Positions 12,191-23,587 of a DNA stretch of 64,000 nt are shown piece by piece. The translations under genes were made by a program, and so were the position numbers. Numbering within the stretch: position 1 is the stretch's first letter; each line of letters starts with the position of its first letter. Source of the DNA: Adineta ricciae (lineage: Eukaryota > Rotifera > Eurotatoria > Adinetida > Adinetidae); contig CAJNOJ010000124.1 in assembly GCA_905250025.1 (NCBI GenBank), positions 223,102 through 287,101 on the forward strand, given 5' to 3'. The notes under the pieces are model-generated. The model worked only from the letters and a program-made list of their open reading frames with translations, was not told the DNA's origin and searched no databases.

Positions 12191-12919
12191 TTATTCTGAA
12201 TTAAATGAGAGAAAAAGCTCGGAATATTTCTATTGTTCACATTTTTAGATTATTCTCTTCTAGAGAAATAACTCATGAATGTAATTTTTATTCTTAATAA
12301 GATGTAAAAACAATTATATTTCCGTTCAGCGTTAATTAGTGACTATTTCATTTCCTATTTGTTCAACTCAAAAAGAAAAACAATTCTGTTTCAAGATCAT
12401 ATCCATATTCATATCAATTGAAACCTGATATATGGCAAATGTTCTCAGAAAGTGCTTTTTGTTTCTATCAGTTTGTACGTAATGCATATTATAAAGATAC
12501 ATGAGATAAACGATGGTGTTATCAAAGATATAAATTATGTTCGGAATGCCATGTTCATATGAAATTGTACTTGTTTACACTGCAGCAAGTTGCATGCTAC
12601 TAGAAGAAAATATTTCTATGTGTCAAAATTTTTCATGCTACATTCTGTTCTCTTCGTTTGTGTAGAGACCTTGTTGACAATCAAATAGTCGTTGTGTCAT
12701 AACATTCTGAAATGGTTCATTCTTTAGTCTATATTTGTGACATTGATTCGTAACGATTCAATGGATGCTGATAAATACGACTTTCCTACTAGTATTTAAT
12801 GAAATACTCACGTTATAGTTGTAGGTTGATAATCGTTTTGATCGATGATACACGTGTTGACAAATCATTACTGCTAACATGTTTTACTCATAAATAGCTT
12901 CTTTTTTTTTCAGAAGAAT
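12191..12919. other. Intergenic region
   Basis: About 730 bp upstream of the triple-module gene. No open frame of interest. The following stretch contains decayed GTPase sequence listed separately. Confidence 0.4.
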
Positions 12920-13690
12920 ACGTTCAATGAGAAAACTTCACCGATTAATGGGGCTGATTTTGTGAGGATATGGATCTACGCCTACTCGAAATCGATCTTG
13001 ACAATTTAGTCAAGTCATATAGTAAGAAAAAAAAACGAAAACGAGCCAGAATATATTGCATAAAAAAATCTCATTGTAGTTTGGTACAAGGTACATTAGT
13101 GGTTATTTTTGTTTACTTACAGTACGATACAGCAGGCTAAGAAAAGAATCTTTTGTGGAAAAAATTCAACAAAGTGATTTGTTGAACTTTTAGGATGACT
13201 TCTGAAGAATGCCAATGTTGTGATGATCGTTGACGATGTCACAAACACTGCATGTTGTTCAACTAATGTTTTACTCTTTCAAGAAATATAGATAATTTAG
13301 GGATTGTTCGAGAATGGAAATAAATTGATACGAGATACCATGCAAATAGGTGAGCGTCAAATAAGATTGATAGGATATTAATTGGTAACAAATGTGATTC
13401 AAGTTTGGAGAGAGTTACCGGTACTGCACAAGTCAAACTATGCTATATTGAAGAATTTTGATTTCAGTAGTGTTCTATGGTATAGAATTTAGCGGATTCG
13501 TATGCTATTCCATACGTTGAAACGTCAGCGAAAAGTTTAACAAAGATTGAAGAAGCATTGTGGAACATATTCGATAATCTGATCACGAATATTCCAGATA
13601 AGCCGAAATTTAGTTTTGAAAATTCTTTGTTATTACCAAAACGATCGGGCAATGCTGAAGCAGGAATTGATCTGTAAGTATTAAGGAATA
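12920..13690 (+). pseudogene. Rab/Ras-type small GTPase pseudogene
   Basis: Fragments in order match the G boxes of a Rab protein, in different frames. A degenerate switch region lies near 12945-13020 (NGADF, then LLEIDLDNLVKSY). Box G3 at about 13121-13150 reads YDTAG, stop, EK where DTAGQE is expected, so a CAA has become TAA. Box G4 near 13380 reads LIGNKCDSSLERV. Box G5 near 13490 reads LADSYAIPYVETSAKS followed by a plausible C-terminal helix. Frame changes, the internal stop and the missing P-loop show it is dead. Some boundaries (TTTCAG at about 13466) look like old introns. Small GTPases of this kind direct vesicle traffic. I see no intact copy in the window. Confidence 0.7.
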
Positions 13691-13820
13691 CAGTTTCGTT
13701 CATATATTTTTATGACGTCAGAATTTACTCATTGTTTAGTGAACATTCATCTCGAATAGTATTAATTGGTTATACGTAAATAGAATCGTAATAAAGATAA
13801 AGCTTTGATTCTTTTTGCAG

Positions 13821-14035
13821 TGGGATGTGACTGGCAACAAATGTGATTTAGCATAGAAAAGAGTGATTAGGTATGAACAAGCTAAAGTAGAGATTTGATC
13901 ACGAAACCAACCAACTAACGAATTCCTTTGTTTAGAGTTTAGCGGATTCTCTCAATGTTCCTCACGTAGAAATATTCGTGAAAGATAATACAAAATGTCG
14001 ACGATGCGTTTCTTAAACTAATTTTTTAATGAAAA
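13821..14035 (+). pseudogene. Second Rab1-like GTPase pseudogene fragment
   Basis: A second decayed copy directly after the first. One frame reads TGNKCDLA, stop, KRVIRYEQAK, which is the G4 box and following loop of Rab1-type proteins with a nonsense change. After an intron-like gap it continues with SLADSLNVPHVEI (the G5 region, ETSAK lost), then KDNT and, after a one-base shift, NVDDAFLK. Only the C-terminal half is visible. Two adjacent broken copies suggest an old tandem pair. Confidence 0.6.
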
Positions 14036-14377
14036 GAGCATGAATACCGATAGGCATGAGGTTGTGTGAAAATCAGTTTCTTAATATGTGAAATTATTTG
14101 AATCCTCACCTGTATTAACCCATCCACATATTGTTCTTGTTGATGATATTCTTACAATAACGAACATGTAATTTTTTTGCGCTTCAACTATTAAACGATG
14201 AGGACATCGATTTCATGTTAAAGAAAGGAAAGAAAAAATCCCTTTGAAATAATGTACTATCGTCGCCTATGACAGAGCAGATTTTTCTTTGCTCTGAGTG
14301 AATAAAAAGCCTTGTCAGGTAAACAAAAATCTATGATATCGAGATAGATTTGTTAGTACTCGAAGTTAGACTTAATA

Positions 14378-15940
14378 ATGCACTTTGACGAACGCCCGGC
14401 ATGTTTTCGCAATTTTCTACATGAAATTGTCTTCGTTGGTGTAATTTCTTGTGCACAATTACTTTGTCAAGCAGCACTAGGCAACATACTTGTTCCTCTT
14501 CATATTATCGGCCCTGATGTTGGTATTGACGATCCGGCTAAATTGCCATGGACATTAGCATCTTATTCACTTACTGTTGGGATATTTATTATGGTCACCG
14601 GTAGACTGGGTGATATTCATGGACACAAATTATTGTTAGTTATTGGGTTTGTAATCTTTTCAGTCTTCAGCGTGTTCACCGGGATGGGAACCTATGTGAA
14701 AAACGATGTTTATTTCAATATTATGAGAGCATTGCAAGGAATCGGTCCTGCAACACTCCTACCGAATGGTGTTGCTCTACTTGCGAGAACCTATCCCTCC
14801 GGGAAGAGAAAATCGTTTGTCTTCGCAATGTTTGGGGCAACAGCACCTTTGGGATTCATTCTCGGTGCTTTGTTTGCAAGTATCTTCGCTCAATTATTGT
14901 GGTGGCCTTGGGGTCAATGGGTACTTGCATTCTTTTGTGCATTTCTTGCTATTTTATCTTCGTATGTTGTACCTGAAGAAGTGTCGCCAGCTGTTCATCC
15001 AACTGGAAAAACGGATATTCCCGGTGCAATTGTTGGATTATCTGGTTTAACGTTGTTTATCTACTGTTGGAATCAAGGGCCGGTGACTGGATGGGATAAA
15101 CCTTATGTGTATGCTTTATTAATTGTTAGCGTTTTGATTATCGGCTTGTTTATTTTTATCGAAATGAAAACAGAAGAACCAATCATGCCACTATCTATTT
15201 GGCTTGTGAAGGGATTTCCAGGTGTTCTAGCCTGTATCGCATTGGGATGGTCTAGTTTTGGTATATTTATCTATTACATCGTACAATTTCTACAAGTCAT
15301 TCGTGGTGCATCTCCATTACTAACCACTGCAATGTTGTCACCAGTTATACCGGCTGGTCTATCAGCAACATTATCTGTGTCTCAATTATACGGTCGGATA
15401 CCTGCACATTTCCTTCTAATGGCGTCCATGGTTTTCTTCTGTATTGGCAATGTTCTCATAGGAACAATGCCAGCCGATCAAACATATTGGGCACAAGTAT
15501 TCGTATCAACATTACTAACACCATTCGGTATGGATATTAGCTTTCCTGCGGCATCGCTCATTGTCAGTAATACAATGCCAGTACATCAACAAGGCGTTGC
15601 TGCAAGTATGGTTAATACTGCTATTAACTGGTCGATTTCTCTCGGGCTAGGTATTGCTGGAACGGTTGAAAGTGAATTGTTGAAAAAGGGAGCATCTGTA
15701 TTGGAAGGTTTTCGTGGTGGCTTATATGTCGGTATGGGGCTTAGTGGTGCAGGAATTATCGTTGCACTTCTCTTTTGTCGTGTACCACTAGCGCCAGAAA
15801 CAGCATCGAGCGATCATCAAAGAAAATCATCAGTTATGAACACAATCTCGAAAACAACCGCATCGGATGTTATTATTGACACAGAAAGTATCCAAGGTGA
15901 AGGACTTCAAGGGGAATTTCCGATTATACATCGTCTCTAA
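14378..15940 (+). CDS. MFS drug:H+ antiporter-2 type transporter, fungal-like
   Basis: One uninterrupted frame of 520 aa with about 14 hydrophobic helices, the size and topology of the DHA2 group of the major facilitator superfamily. The loop 2-3 motif is GRLGDIHGHK and the helix 4-5 region reads RALQGIGPATLLPNGVALLA, then FGATAPLGFI; this wording is characteristic of filamentous-fungal MFS exporters. It probably exports a small molecule using the proton gradient in a membrane. The last 50 residues are polar. Lack of introns beside intron-containing neighbours suits horizontal acquisition, but only phylogeny can show that. An incomplete second copy of its 3' end follows at 17557, interpreted as the other allele. 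Substrate unknown. Confidence 0.85.
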   Translation: MHFDERPACFRNFLHEIVFVGVISCAQLLCQAALGNILVPLHIIGPDVGIDDPAKLPWTLASYSLTVGIFIMVTGRLGDIHGHKLLLVIGFVIFSVFSVFTGMGTYVKNDVYFNIMRALQGIGPATLLPNGVALLARTYPSGKRKSFVFAMFGATAPLGFILGALFASIFAQLLWWPWGQWVLAFFCAFLAILSSYVVPEEVSPAVHPTGKTDIPGAIVGLSGLTLFIYCWNQGPVTGWDKPYVYALLIVSVLIIGLFIFIEMKTEEPIMPLSIWLVKGFPGVLACIALGWSSFGIFIYYIVQFLQVIRGASPLLTTAMLSPVIPAGLSATLSVSQLYGRIPAHFLLMASMVFFCIGNVLIGTMPADQTYWAQVFVSTLLTPFGMDISFPAASLIVSNTMPVHQQGVAASMVNTAINWSISLGLGIAGTVESELLKKGASVLEGFRGGLYVGMGLSGAGIIVALLFCRVPLAPETASSDHQRKSSVMNTISKTTASDVIIDTESIQGEGLQGEFPIIHRL

Positions 15941-16854
15941 TCCATTATCTTCTCTCATATAGGCGTTTTCAATATAAAATAGTCGGTGATGTTGAAGATG
16001 TACTTGTTAGACAAGTAAAATCATGACTTCATGAACATCTATGAGAAATTGTATTGAACATAAAAATTAGCTTGATGCAAGATGTAAATGAGTATCGTTC
16101 TGAAGAGTCTAGACGTTTTTCTGTTTCTTGATTTCGTGTCGAAATGTTCTTGGTGCAATTAAATCACTCTCACAATTTGTAAAGAAAGATTTAGAATGAT
16201 ATTTTCAATATGGATTCAATCAATACTTTTCTGATCGTTTTCCGTCATATTGTTGATGCATAAAAAAAACTGCAATGTGTAAACTCAAAGAAAGTATACA
16301 TTATAATGCCGATATTTTGATGAAGTACAATGATAACTAGGATTTGATCCTATAGTTCTACCTGTCGTATTCTGAGGAAACGATCGAACTCGATTTGTAA
16401 TGCGATTATTCTTCAATATCTTCAATTCAAATAGTGCTAATAATACAATAGATACTAATTCTTCGAATAATAGGTAATAGTTAACGCAGCTAAGATAAGA
16501 ACTATGTCTAAAATAACATAGAAAATAATTAACATCGAATTGGACAATATGCTTTTGTTAACGATGAAGGCAGAGCGAGTATTTAAGAAAAGCGTCGTTC
16601 TCCAAACTGGTTTAAGCAAAGATTAATGTGTCTAGAGACGGTAGGAACTATTCTATAATACAATATGCCCCGTATGATTCAAGTTCTGCGAAGATAGATA
16701 TGCCTTTCTTTCGTTGTGAAATGGCTCGTGTATCCACGTTCGATTAACACAGCCAGATAACGTTTCGAAAGTCGTGTGTATAGAAAAAGAAGTCAAATTA
16801 CATCGCCATCTTTTTATTAATAAAAAATGATGTAAACGTAGCAAAAGCATCCGG
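15941..16854. other. Intergenic region, convergent (haplotype B copy)
   Basis: 914 bp between MFS and formamidase genes. It aligns along its length with 17915-18827, with scattered substitutions and small indels (for example about 30 bp extra near 18285-18310 in the other copy). No gene recognised. Confidence 0.6.
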
Positions 16855-17555
16855 CTATTTTGTCTCCACGTTAGCGAAGATGTTCAATGGTAAAAATGCA
16901 CCAACTGTATAATTGGGCATATCAACAACTTGTGTGGCACGAATATCAACTGCAACCGAACATAACATATATGCTTCTTCTCTTGTCAATTGTTTATTTT
17001 GCACCAAGTAAGCAATCATTTGTCGAACTGCCTGTTTCGTTGCTTCGCGCATATCATCCGCAATACCTAATACAGAATAATAACGTGTCGATGATCGATC
17101 TTCCGTTCGTGTTAACAAACATGGACTTGTAACATGACTAACAGATTCGCCACGTATTACAGTCAAACGAACTGACACGACTACTGGTGTTTCGATTGCT
17201 GTACCACATACTTCGCCATCTCCTTGTGCCGCATGCCCATCGCCAATACTAAAGAGTGCACCTTCACATTCAATTGGTAGATATAGTTTGGATCCTTTGG
17301 TTAAATATTTTGTATCAATGTTACCCCCAGTGCGATAGGGAGGTATTGTGGAGAAAGATCCTGGCAAACCTCGTGCCACACCACATTCGCCAGTGAATGG
17401 GCGAATCGGAATGCGGATTTGATTCGGCTTAAACCAAGCGAAGCCTTGATCTTGATCCAGTTGCCATATTTTCAGTTTTGCTTCTGGAAACTCCTCATGG
17501 AGCAATCCAAAATTTGGAATAATAGCAGTCCAGCCCCACGTAGCTATTTTAATAT
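16855..17555 (-). CDS. Formamidase/acetamidase, partial copy cut by contig end (haplotype B)
   Basis: C-terminal part of the same enzyme that is complete at 18828-19790. The frame runs from the stop at 16855 to the n at 17556 without interruption, so the missing N-terminal part reflects the contig end and not decay. It keeps the family signature GDGHAAQGDGEVCGTAIE and differs from the complete copy by a few residues (for example AFLPLNIFANVETK against AFLPLDIFVNEETK at the end). See the complete copy for function. Confidence 0.85.
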
Positions 17556-17556
17556 N
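17556..17556. other. Contig join (single n)
   Basis: Sequence left of the n stops inside the formamidase gene; sequence right of it jumps back to the 3' part of the MFS gene. Bases 17557-19528 repeat 15583-17555 at nearly equal length. This is a scaffold join of overlapping allelic contigs. Confidence 0.85.
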
Positions 17557-17914
17557 ACATCAACAAGGCGTTGCTGCAAGTATGGTTAATACTGCTATTA
17601 ACTGGTCGATTTCTCTCGGGCTAGGTATTGCTGGAACGGTTGAAAGTGAATTGTTGAAAAAGGGAGCGTCTGTATTGGAAGGTTTTCGTGGTGGCTTATA
17701 TGTCGGTATGGGGCTTAGTGGTGCGGGAATTATCGTTGCACTTCTCTTTTGTCGTGTACCACTAGCGCCAGAAACAGCACCGAGCGATAATCGAAGAAAA
17801 TCATCAGCAATTAACACAGTCTCGAAAACAGCCGCATCGGATGTGATTATCGACACAGAAAGTATCCAAGGTGAAGGACTTCAAGGGGAATTTCCGATTA
17901 TACATCGTCTCTAA
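17557..17914 (+). CDS. MFS transporter, 3' fragment (haplotype A allele)
   Basis: The last 118 or so codons of the MFS transporter, starting at the contig edge in HQQGVAASMVNTAINWSISL and ending at the same terminus as the complete copy (GEGLQGEFPIIHRL). It differs from the 14378-15940 copy at only a few residues (SSDHQRKSSVMN against PSDNRRKSSAIN). The 5' part is missing because the contig begins here. No sign of decay. Confidence 0.85.
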
Positions 17915-18827
17915 CTCATTATCTTCTCTGATATAGGCATTTTCAATATAAAATAGTCGGTGATGTTGAGGATGTACTTGTTAGACAAGTAAAATCATGA
18001 TTTCATGAACGTCTATGAGAAATTGTATTGAACATAAAAGTTAGCTTGATGAAAGATGTAAATAAGTATCGCTCTGAAGAGTCTAGACGTCTTTCTGTTT
18101 CTTCATTTCGTGTCGAAATGTTCTTGATGCAATTAAATCACTCTCACAAATCGTAAAGAAAGATTTAGAATGATATTTTCAATATAGATTCAATCAATAC
18201 TATTCTTATCGTTTTCCACCATATTGTTGGTGCATAAAAAAGATTGCAATCAGTAAACTCAAAGAAAGTGTACATTATAACATTGATAAGTAATATAGCA
18301 GCTAGTTGCCGACATTTTGATGACGTACAATGATACAGCGAGGATTTGATCCGATAGTTCTATCTGTCGTATTCTGAGGAAACGATCGAACTCGATTTGT
18401 TATGCGATTATTCTTACATATCTGCAATTCAAATAGTGCTAATAATACAATAGATACTAATTCTTCGAATAATAGGTAGTAACTAACGCAGCTAAGATAA
18501 GAACTATGTCCAAAATAACATAGAAAATAATCAACATCGAATTGGACAATATGCGTTTGTTAACGATGAAGGCATAGTGAGTATTTAAGAAAAGCGTCGT
18601 TCTCCAAACTGGATTAAGCAAAGATTAACGTGTCTAGAGACGGTAGGAACTATTCTATAATACAATATGCCCCGTATGATGTAAGTTCTGTGAAATGACT
18701 CGTGTATCCACGTTCGATTAACGCAGCCAAATAACGTTTCGAAAGTCGTGTGTATAGAAAAAGAAGTCAAATTACATTACCATCTTTTTTTAATCAGAAA
18801 TAATGTAAAAGTAGTCAAAGCACCTGG
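17915..18827. other. Intergenic region, convergent (haplotype A copy)
   Basis: Allelic partner of 15941-16854, with substitutions and short indels. No gene recognised. Confidence 0.6.
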
Positions 18828-19790
18828 CTATTTTGTCTCCTCGTTAACGAAGATGTCCAATGGTAAAAATGCACCAATTGTATAATTGGGCATATCGACA
18901 ACTTGTGTGGCACGAATATCAACTGCAACCGAACATAACATATATGCTTCTTCTCTTGTCAATCCTTTATTTTGCACCAAGTAAACAATCATTTGTCGAA
19001 TTGCCTGTTTCGCTGCTTCGCGCATATCGTCCGCAATGCCTAATACAGAATAATAACGTGTCGACGATCGTTCTTCCGTTCGTGTCAACAAACATGGACT
19101 TGTAACATGACTAACAGATTCGCCACGTATTACAGTCAAACGAACTGACACGATTACGGGTGTTTCGATTGCTGTACCACATACTTCGCCATCTCCTTGT
19201 GCCGCATGACCGTCACCAATACTAAAGAGTGCACCTTCACATTCAATTGGTAGATATAGTTTGGATCCTTTGGTTAAATATTTCGTGTCGATATTACCAC
19301 CGGTGCAATAGGGAGGTATTGTGGAGAAAGATCCTGGCAAACCTCGTGCCACACCACATTCGCCAGTGAATGGGCGAATCGGAATGCGGATTTGATTCGG
19401 CTTAAACCAAGCGAAGCCTTGATCTTGATCCAATTGCCATATTTTCAGTTGTGCTTCTGGAAACTCCTCGTGGAGCAATCCAAAATTTGGAATAATAGCA
19501 GTCCAGCCCCACGTAGCTATTTTGATATCGACAATTTCAACTTCCAATACATCACCAGGTTTGGCATTACGAACAAAAATTGGTCCATTGATCTGATCTA
19601 ATTTCGACATATCAAACGAGTGAATGGCATCCACAGTCGAGCCGGCTGTCACTTGACCATTCGATGCATCGAGACAGTCGAATGTAACTATTTCACCAGA
19701 ATCGATCGTAGCAACCGGAGGAATCGAATTATCCCATGCTAAATGATGCTGATGTCGATGAATATGATGCGTCATACGGATATTGATCAA
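18828..19790 (-). CDS. Formamidase/acetamidase (FmdA/AmdA family), complete
   Basis: Single frame of 320 aa, no intron. Matches the FmdA/AmdA amidohydrolase family: N-terminal AWDNSIPPVATIDSGEIVTF, the ATWGWTAIIPNFGLL segment, RPFTGECGVA, the GNIDTKYLTKGSKLYLPIEC stretch, and the signature GDGHAAQGDGEVCGTAIE. These enzymes release ammonia from formamide or short amides; the expected place is the cytosol. A start five codons later (MTHHIHRHQHH) is equally possible. The family is mainly bacterial and fungal, and with the neighbouring fungal-like MFS gene this suggests acquired metabolism. It is divergent from the P450 gene, sharing about 360 bp of upstream DNA. Complete here; partial copies lie at 16855-17555 and 23137-23226. 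Confidence 0.88.
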   Translation of the reverse strand: MINIRMTHHIHRHQHHLAWDNSIPPVATIDSGEIVTFDCLDASNGQVTAGSTVDAIHSFDMSKLDQINGPIFVRNAKPGDVLEVEIVDIKIATWGWTAIIPNFGLLHEEFPEAQLKIWQLDQDQGFAWFKPNQIRIPIRPFTGECGVARGLPGSFSTIPPYCTGGNIDTKYLTKGSKLYLPIECEGALFSIGDGHAAQGDGEVCGTAIETPVIVSVRLTVIRGESVSHVTSPCLLTRTEERSSTRYYSVLGIADDMREAAKQAIRQMIVYLVQNKGLTREEAYMLCSVAVDIRATQVVDMPNYTIGAFLPLDIFVNEETK

Positions 19791-20151
19791 AATTTACAAT
19801 GGAAACTTTCTTTCGTTCGCACTGATTTGTTTTATCGATTGTCTTTATGATACATACAAGACGAGATCAACTATGCAGACCATTAATAAGACAAATCGAC
19901 AGAGGTCATGCTCTATCAATTGATTATAGACGAGTACTTCGTCTTTCATTTGAATTCTGTCTAAACTGTATATCGGTAGAGAAAATTTTATGATTGCAGA
20001 ATGACTCAACTCGTGTCTTCAAATGTGATGCGAAGATGCAGCGAAGCACGTCCTAACAAACCGTATTTTATATCTATGAAAATGGGACGCCCAAGGGCAA
20101 AGTAGAGAATAAGAAAAGGTGCGATCATCATATTGTCGTAAACATCAAAAC
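19791..20151. other. Divergent promoter region, formamidase/P450
   Basis: 361 bp between divergent starts. The allele copy at 23227-23587 is the same length and nearly identical. No specific factor site can be named. Confidence 0.5.
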
Positions 20152-21870
20152 ATGTATCTCACAATTATCGTTGTTGCTTGTTTTATCAGTCTTCTTGTTA
20201 TCTACTTGTCGATTTTAAAATCTCGATATTCATATTTTCAATGTCGAGGTATTCCAGGCCCTTCGCCCACTTTCTTTCTTGGCCATTTCGGTATTATATG
20301 GTCGACGAAATCTTATTCGCGTCAATTACAATCATGGACGAAACAATTCGGTTCAATTTATGGTATTTTTGAAGGCACTCGTCCATTCTATGTTGTGTCC
20401 GATGTTGATTTCCTTCAAAATATATTTATTCATCAATTTTCATCCTTCAATTCACATCGCATTTCTTTCCTTTACAAATTATCTAAATCAGTACATTTGA
20501 TTGGTGCTGATTCAGCACGATGGCATCAACAACGACACGCTATCAATCCTGCATTTTCAGCCGCAAAACTCAAGCTTATGGACCCACTCATCGATCGATG
20601 CATCGAATCATTTATCGAGAAATCATCTGAAATAAATCAAGAAAGCAACGAATTTGATATCTATAAGTTATATCAACGATTAACCATGGATGTTATCTGT
20701 TAGTATATTCATTCGTTTTACAAAATATATGATTTTGTATATTTTGCATCGGTTCCAGGTCATTGTGCATTTGGCATTGATACAGATATGCAAAATGATG
20801 TCGATAACGAGATGATGGCTAAAGCAGCTGTTATTTTCAAACAAGATGTCGAACGCATGTCATTGACAAAATTGAGCTATCTTATGCCATGGTTAACACC
20901 CATTCTCACTCGATTCCTTCTCTTTCAGACAGTTCTTTTTCATACTCTTCACAGACTGGCACCTACTATTTTTCCCGATCTTACGGATAAGATACCTCGT
21001 TTTTGGCTTCTCGCAAGAGTCCAACAAGTTATCGATGCGCGCAACACCGAATCAGGAGCAGATACAGCGAAACGAATTGATCTTTTGCAATTGATGCTTG
21101 ATGCGAAAACTACGTCGCAGCATGAGGTTCCTTAATCACCCTGAAATAGTTTGATATCTTTTGTGTGTATGTGTATCCTAGGAAACTACACGTGAGAAAG
21201 GACTGACCAATGATGAAATCAAAGCAAATATTTTTCTCTTCATGGTTGCTGGCTTTGACACAACATCGACAATGTTAGCGAATTGTACTTACGTACTAGC
21301 TATAAAGCCTGCAATCCAAGAGAAGCTTTATGAAGAAATTCATAGTTTGGAAAAAGACAAGTTTGATTATGATACAATAACTAAACTAGAATACATGGAA
21401 TTATTTCTACGAGAAGTTCTTCGTATGTATCCTGCTTCCACAAGTGTACTCACCAGAGTATGCAATGAAACAACAACTGTATGCGGTCATCTTATTGAGA
21501 AAGGTAAAGTGCTTTTCGAGCATGTTTTGATTTGTTTTTCTATTTGGCCTGCTCAGGAAGTGTTATTCAAACAGATTTATTTACAATTCATTATAATCCT
21601 GATCTATGGGGCCCTGATGATCCACATGAGTTCGTGCCTGAACGGCATCTAACCAAACGACATCCAATGGCACTTTTAACATTTGGTGCTGGGCCACGTA
21701 TATGTATTGGAATGCGATTTGCGATGATGGAGATCAAAATGACTCTCGCACGTTTACTACACGATTATAAAATATTACCTGGTAAACATTTAGAAGAAGG
21801 CTTTCAACTTCGTGATGGATTTGTTATACAGCCAGATGCTGTTTATATTAAACTTCAAAAGCGTAACTAA
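20152..21870 (+). CDS. Cytochrome P450 (CYP3-clan-like), haplotype A allele
   Basis: Four exons: 20152-20698, 20759-21126, 21182-21503 and 21557-21870, introns of 60, 55, 53 bp; 516 aa. N-terminal hydrophobic anchor (YLTIIVVACFISLLVIYLSI), Pro-rich hinge GIPGPSP, C-helix WHQQRHAINPAF, I-helix oxygen-binding AGFDTTST, K-helix EVLR, PERH segment, and the haem loop FGAGPRICIGMRFA with the ligand Cys at about residue 462. All catalytic landmarks are present. It is an ER-membrane mono-oxygenase of unknown substrate; the anchor and motifs fit the CYP3/CYP6 clan. The upstream frame from 20119 lacks an ATG, so 20152 is preferred. A second, equally intact copy with identical exon lengths is at 23588-25304. 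Confidence 0.9.
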
Positions 21871-21972
21871 TGAAAACAAGCTTACAAACGTTATAGACAA
21901 TCTTTTTCTTCTATTAACATACATATGTACTCGCGCTGCTATGAATAGCTCTATAATGATTAGACAAGTGTT

Positions 21973-23135
21973 TCAAAATTTAGTGTTGTGACTGGCAATT
22001 GAACTGTTCGAAGAACTACGAGGAATTGAATAAAGAGCAGGAGTTCGGAGAATATCACGCTTAGTACTGGGTTGAACGGTACGACGTATGGAATAAATAC
22101 ATTTCTTGACTAATCCAGAGAAATGACACTTGACGACTACCATGTATTGGCACATAAATAATAATAAGGCCAGAATACTTATACTTCCGAATATGATAAA
22201 TACACCAGCCATTGTTCCAATCGACAGCTGATCAACTAGTATCGACGATGTATTCGAACAATAACTGGTTTGAAACCATTTCGTTTTTAAACTATCTAAT
22301 ACACCTGATTCTCGCAATGATAGGATATTTACGTCTAAAACTTGTTGATAAATCCAGTTCTTTTGAGTAACAATTCCAAACTGACTGTAATCAGCAGGCG
22401 CGCCAACTAATGTTAAATTGCAGTAAACATTCCCAACGAAATATTCTGACACGCCACTATCCATCAAAGCTACGTCGATTACATTCGTCAAGAGTTTCTG
22501 AAAGGTTTCACCTTTTGTGCGTAATGGATAAAAATCTCGACTACCACCGGATACTTCTCGTAAATAAAAGGTTTCAATAGCCGTATTCGTACGAATACCT
22601 ATCCGTCCAGGTGCAGCTTTTCCATTTTTCAAGTCCTCAATACCAGAAATTATGTTATTTGTCTTAGCTACTGTTAAATCAGACGTCAGATTCGCTTGAT
22701 ATTGCGCTACTAGAACAAAACTGAGAATGTATATAGCAGCAGTTACTAATCGACTCATCAGCGTCCTGATACGATAATCCCAATTATATCCAACAAGAGT
22801 TCCAAACGCGTAATACATACTTAATTCAAATTGATGAATGAGAGATTTACGTTTCATTGTTCGATTGCGCCGACATTCAAACAAAAATATCAAAATAGCC
22901 GACCAGACAATAACGCATATGATGATTATCCAAAGATGACATGAAAAGGGTCGTAGGAAAGACCAATAATTGACTGGTTCGATGGGCGTAATACGTGTGA
23001 TAATTCGTAAGGAATTATCAAAAATTCCGGCGGAGAAAGTAACTAATTTTCGTCGATCGGCATAGATTGTCACATCACCAACAACCATATCATAATCGCC
23101 ATTTGCAACGGCATTAATAAGTGCATTGTAACTCT
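21973..23135 (-). CDS. Ionotropic glutamate receptor, C-terminal part cut by contig end (haplotype A)
   Basis: Minus-strand frame from the stop at 21973 to the n at 23136. It covers the end of ligand-binding S1 (DVTIYADRRKLVTFSAG), M1, the pore loop FGTLVGYNWDYRIRT, M3, S2 and M4, matching the complete copy at 25409-28111 with a few substitutions. It is not a complete gene: the N-terminal half of this allele probably continues at 35190-36765, which shares an exact 36-bp end overlap. The frame happens to read through the n into formamidase codons; that fusion is an artefact. Confidence 0.85.
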
Positions 23136-23136
23136 N
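23136..23136. other. Contig join (single n)
   Basis: Left side ends inside the glutamate receptor gene; right side restarts at the formamidase N-terminus. 23137-26571 repeats 19701-23135, both 3435 bp long. Confidence 0.85.
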
Positions 23137-23226
23137 ATCGATCGTAGCAACCGGAGGAATCGAATTATCCCATGCTAAATGATGCTGATGTCGATGAATA
23201 TGATGCGTCATACGGATATTGATCAA
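23137..23226 (-). CDS. Formamidase N-terminal fragment (haplotype B)
   Basis: The first 30 codons of formamidase (MINIRMTHHIHRHQHHLAWD onward), identical in protein to the complete copy, cut at the n. With 16855-17555 it probably represents the two ends of the haplotype B allele, about 170 bp of which fall in the unassembled gap. Confidence 0.75.
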
Positions 23227-23587
23227 AATTTACAATGGAAACTTTCTTTCGTTCGCAATGATTTGTTTTATCGGTTGTCTTTATGATACATACAAGACGA
23301 GATCAACTATGCAGACCATTAATAAAACAAATCGACAGAGGTCATGCTCTATCAATTGATTATAGACGAGTACTTCGCCTTTCATTTGAATTCGGTATAA
23401 ACTGTATATCGGTAGAGAAAATTTTACAATCACAGAATGACTCAACTCGTGTCTTCAAATGTGATGTGGAGATGCAGCGAAGCACGTCCTATCAAACCTT
23501 ATTTTATATCTATGAAAATGGGACGTCCAAGGGCAAAGTAGAGAATAAGAAAAGGTGCGATGATCATATTGTCGTAAACATCAAAAC
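23227..23587. other. Divergent promoter region, formamidase/P450 (haplotype B copy)
   Basis: 361 bp allelic partner of 19791-20151, with few substitutions. Frames crossing it (for example from 23283) carry no family feature. Confidence 0.5.

Noticed and set aside
13464..13703. 79-aa frame on the minus strand
   Set aside because: It is the antisense of the GTPase pseudogene, whose plus-strand reading gives ETSAK and flanking motifs.
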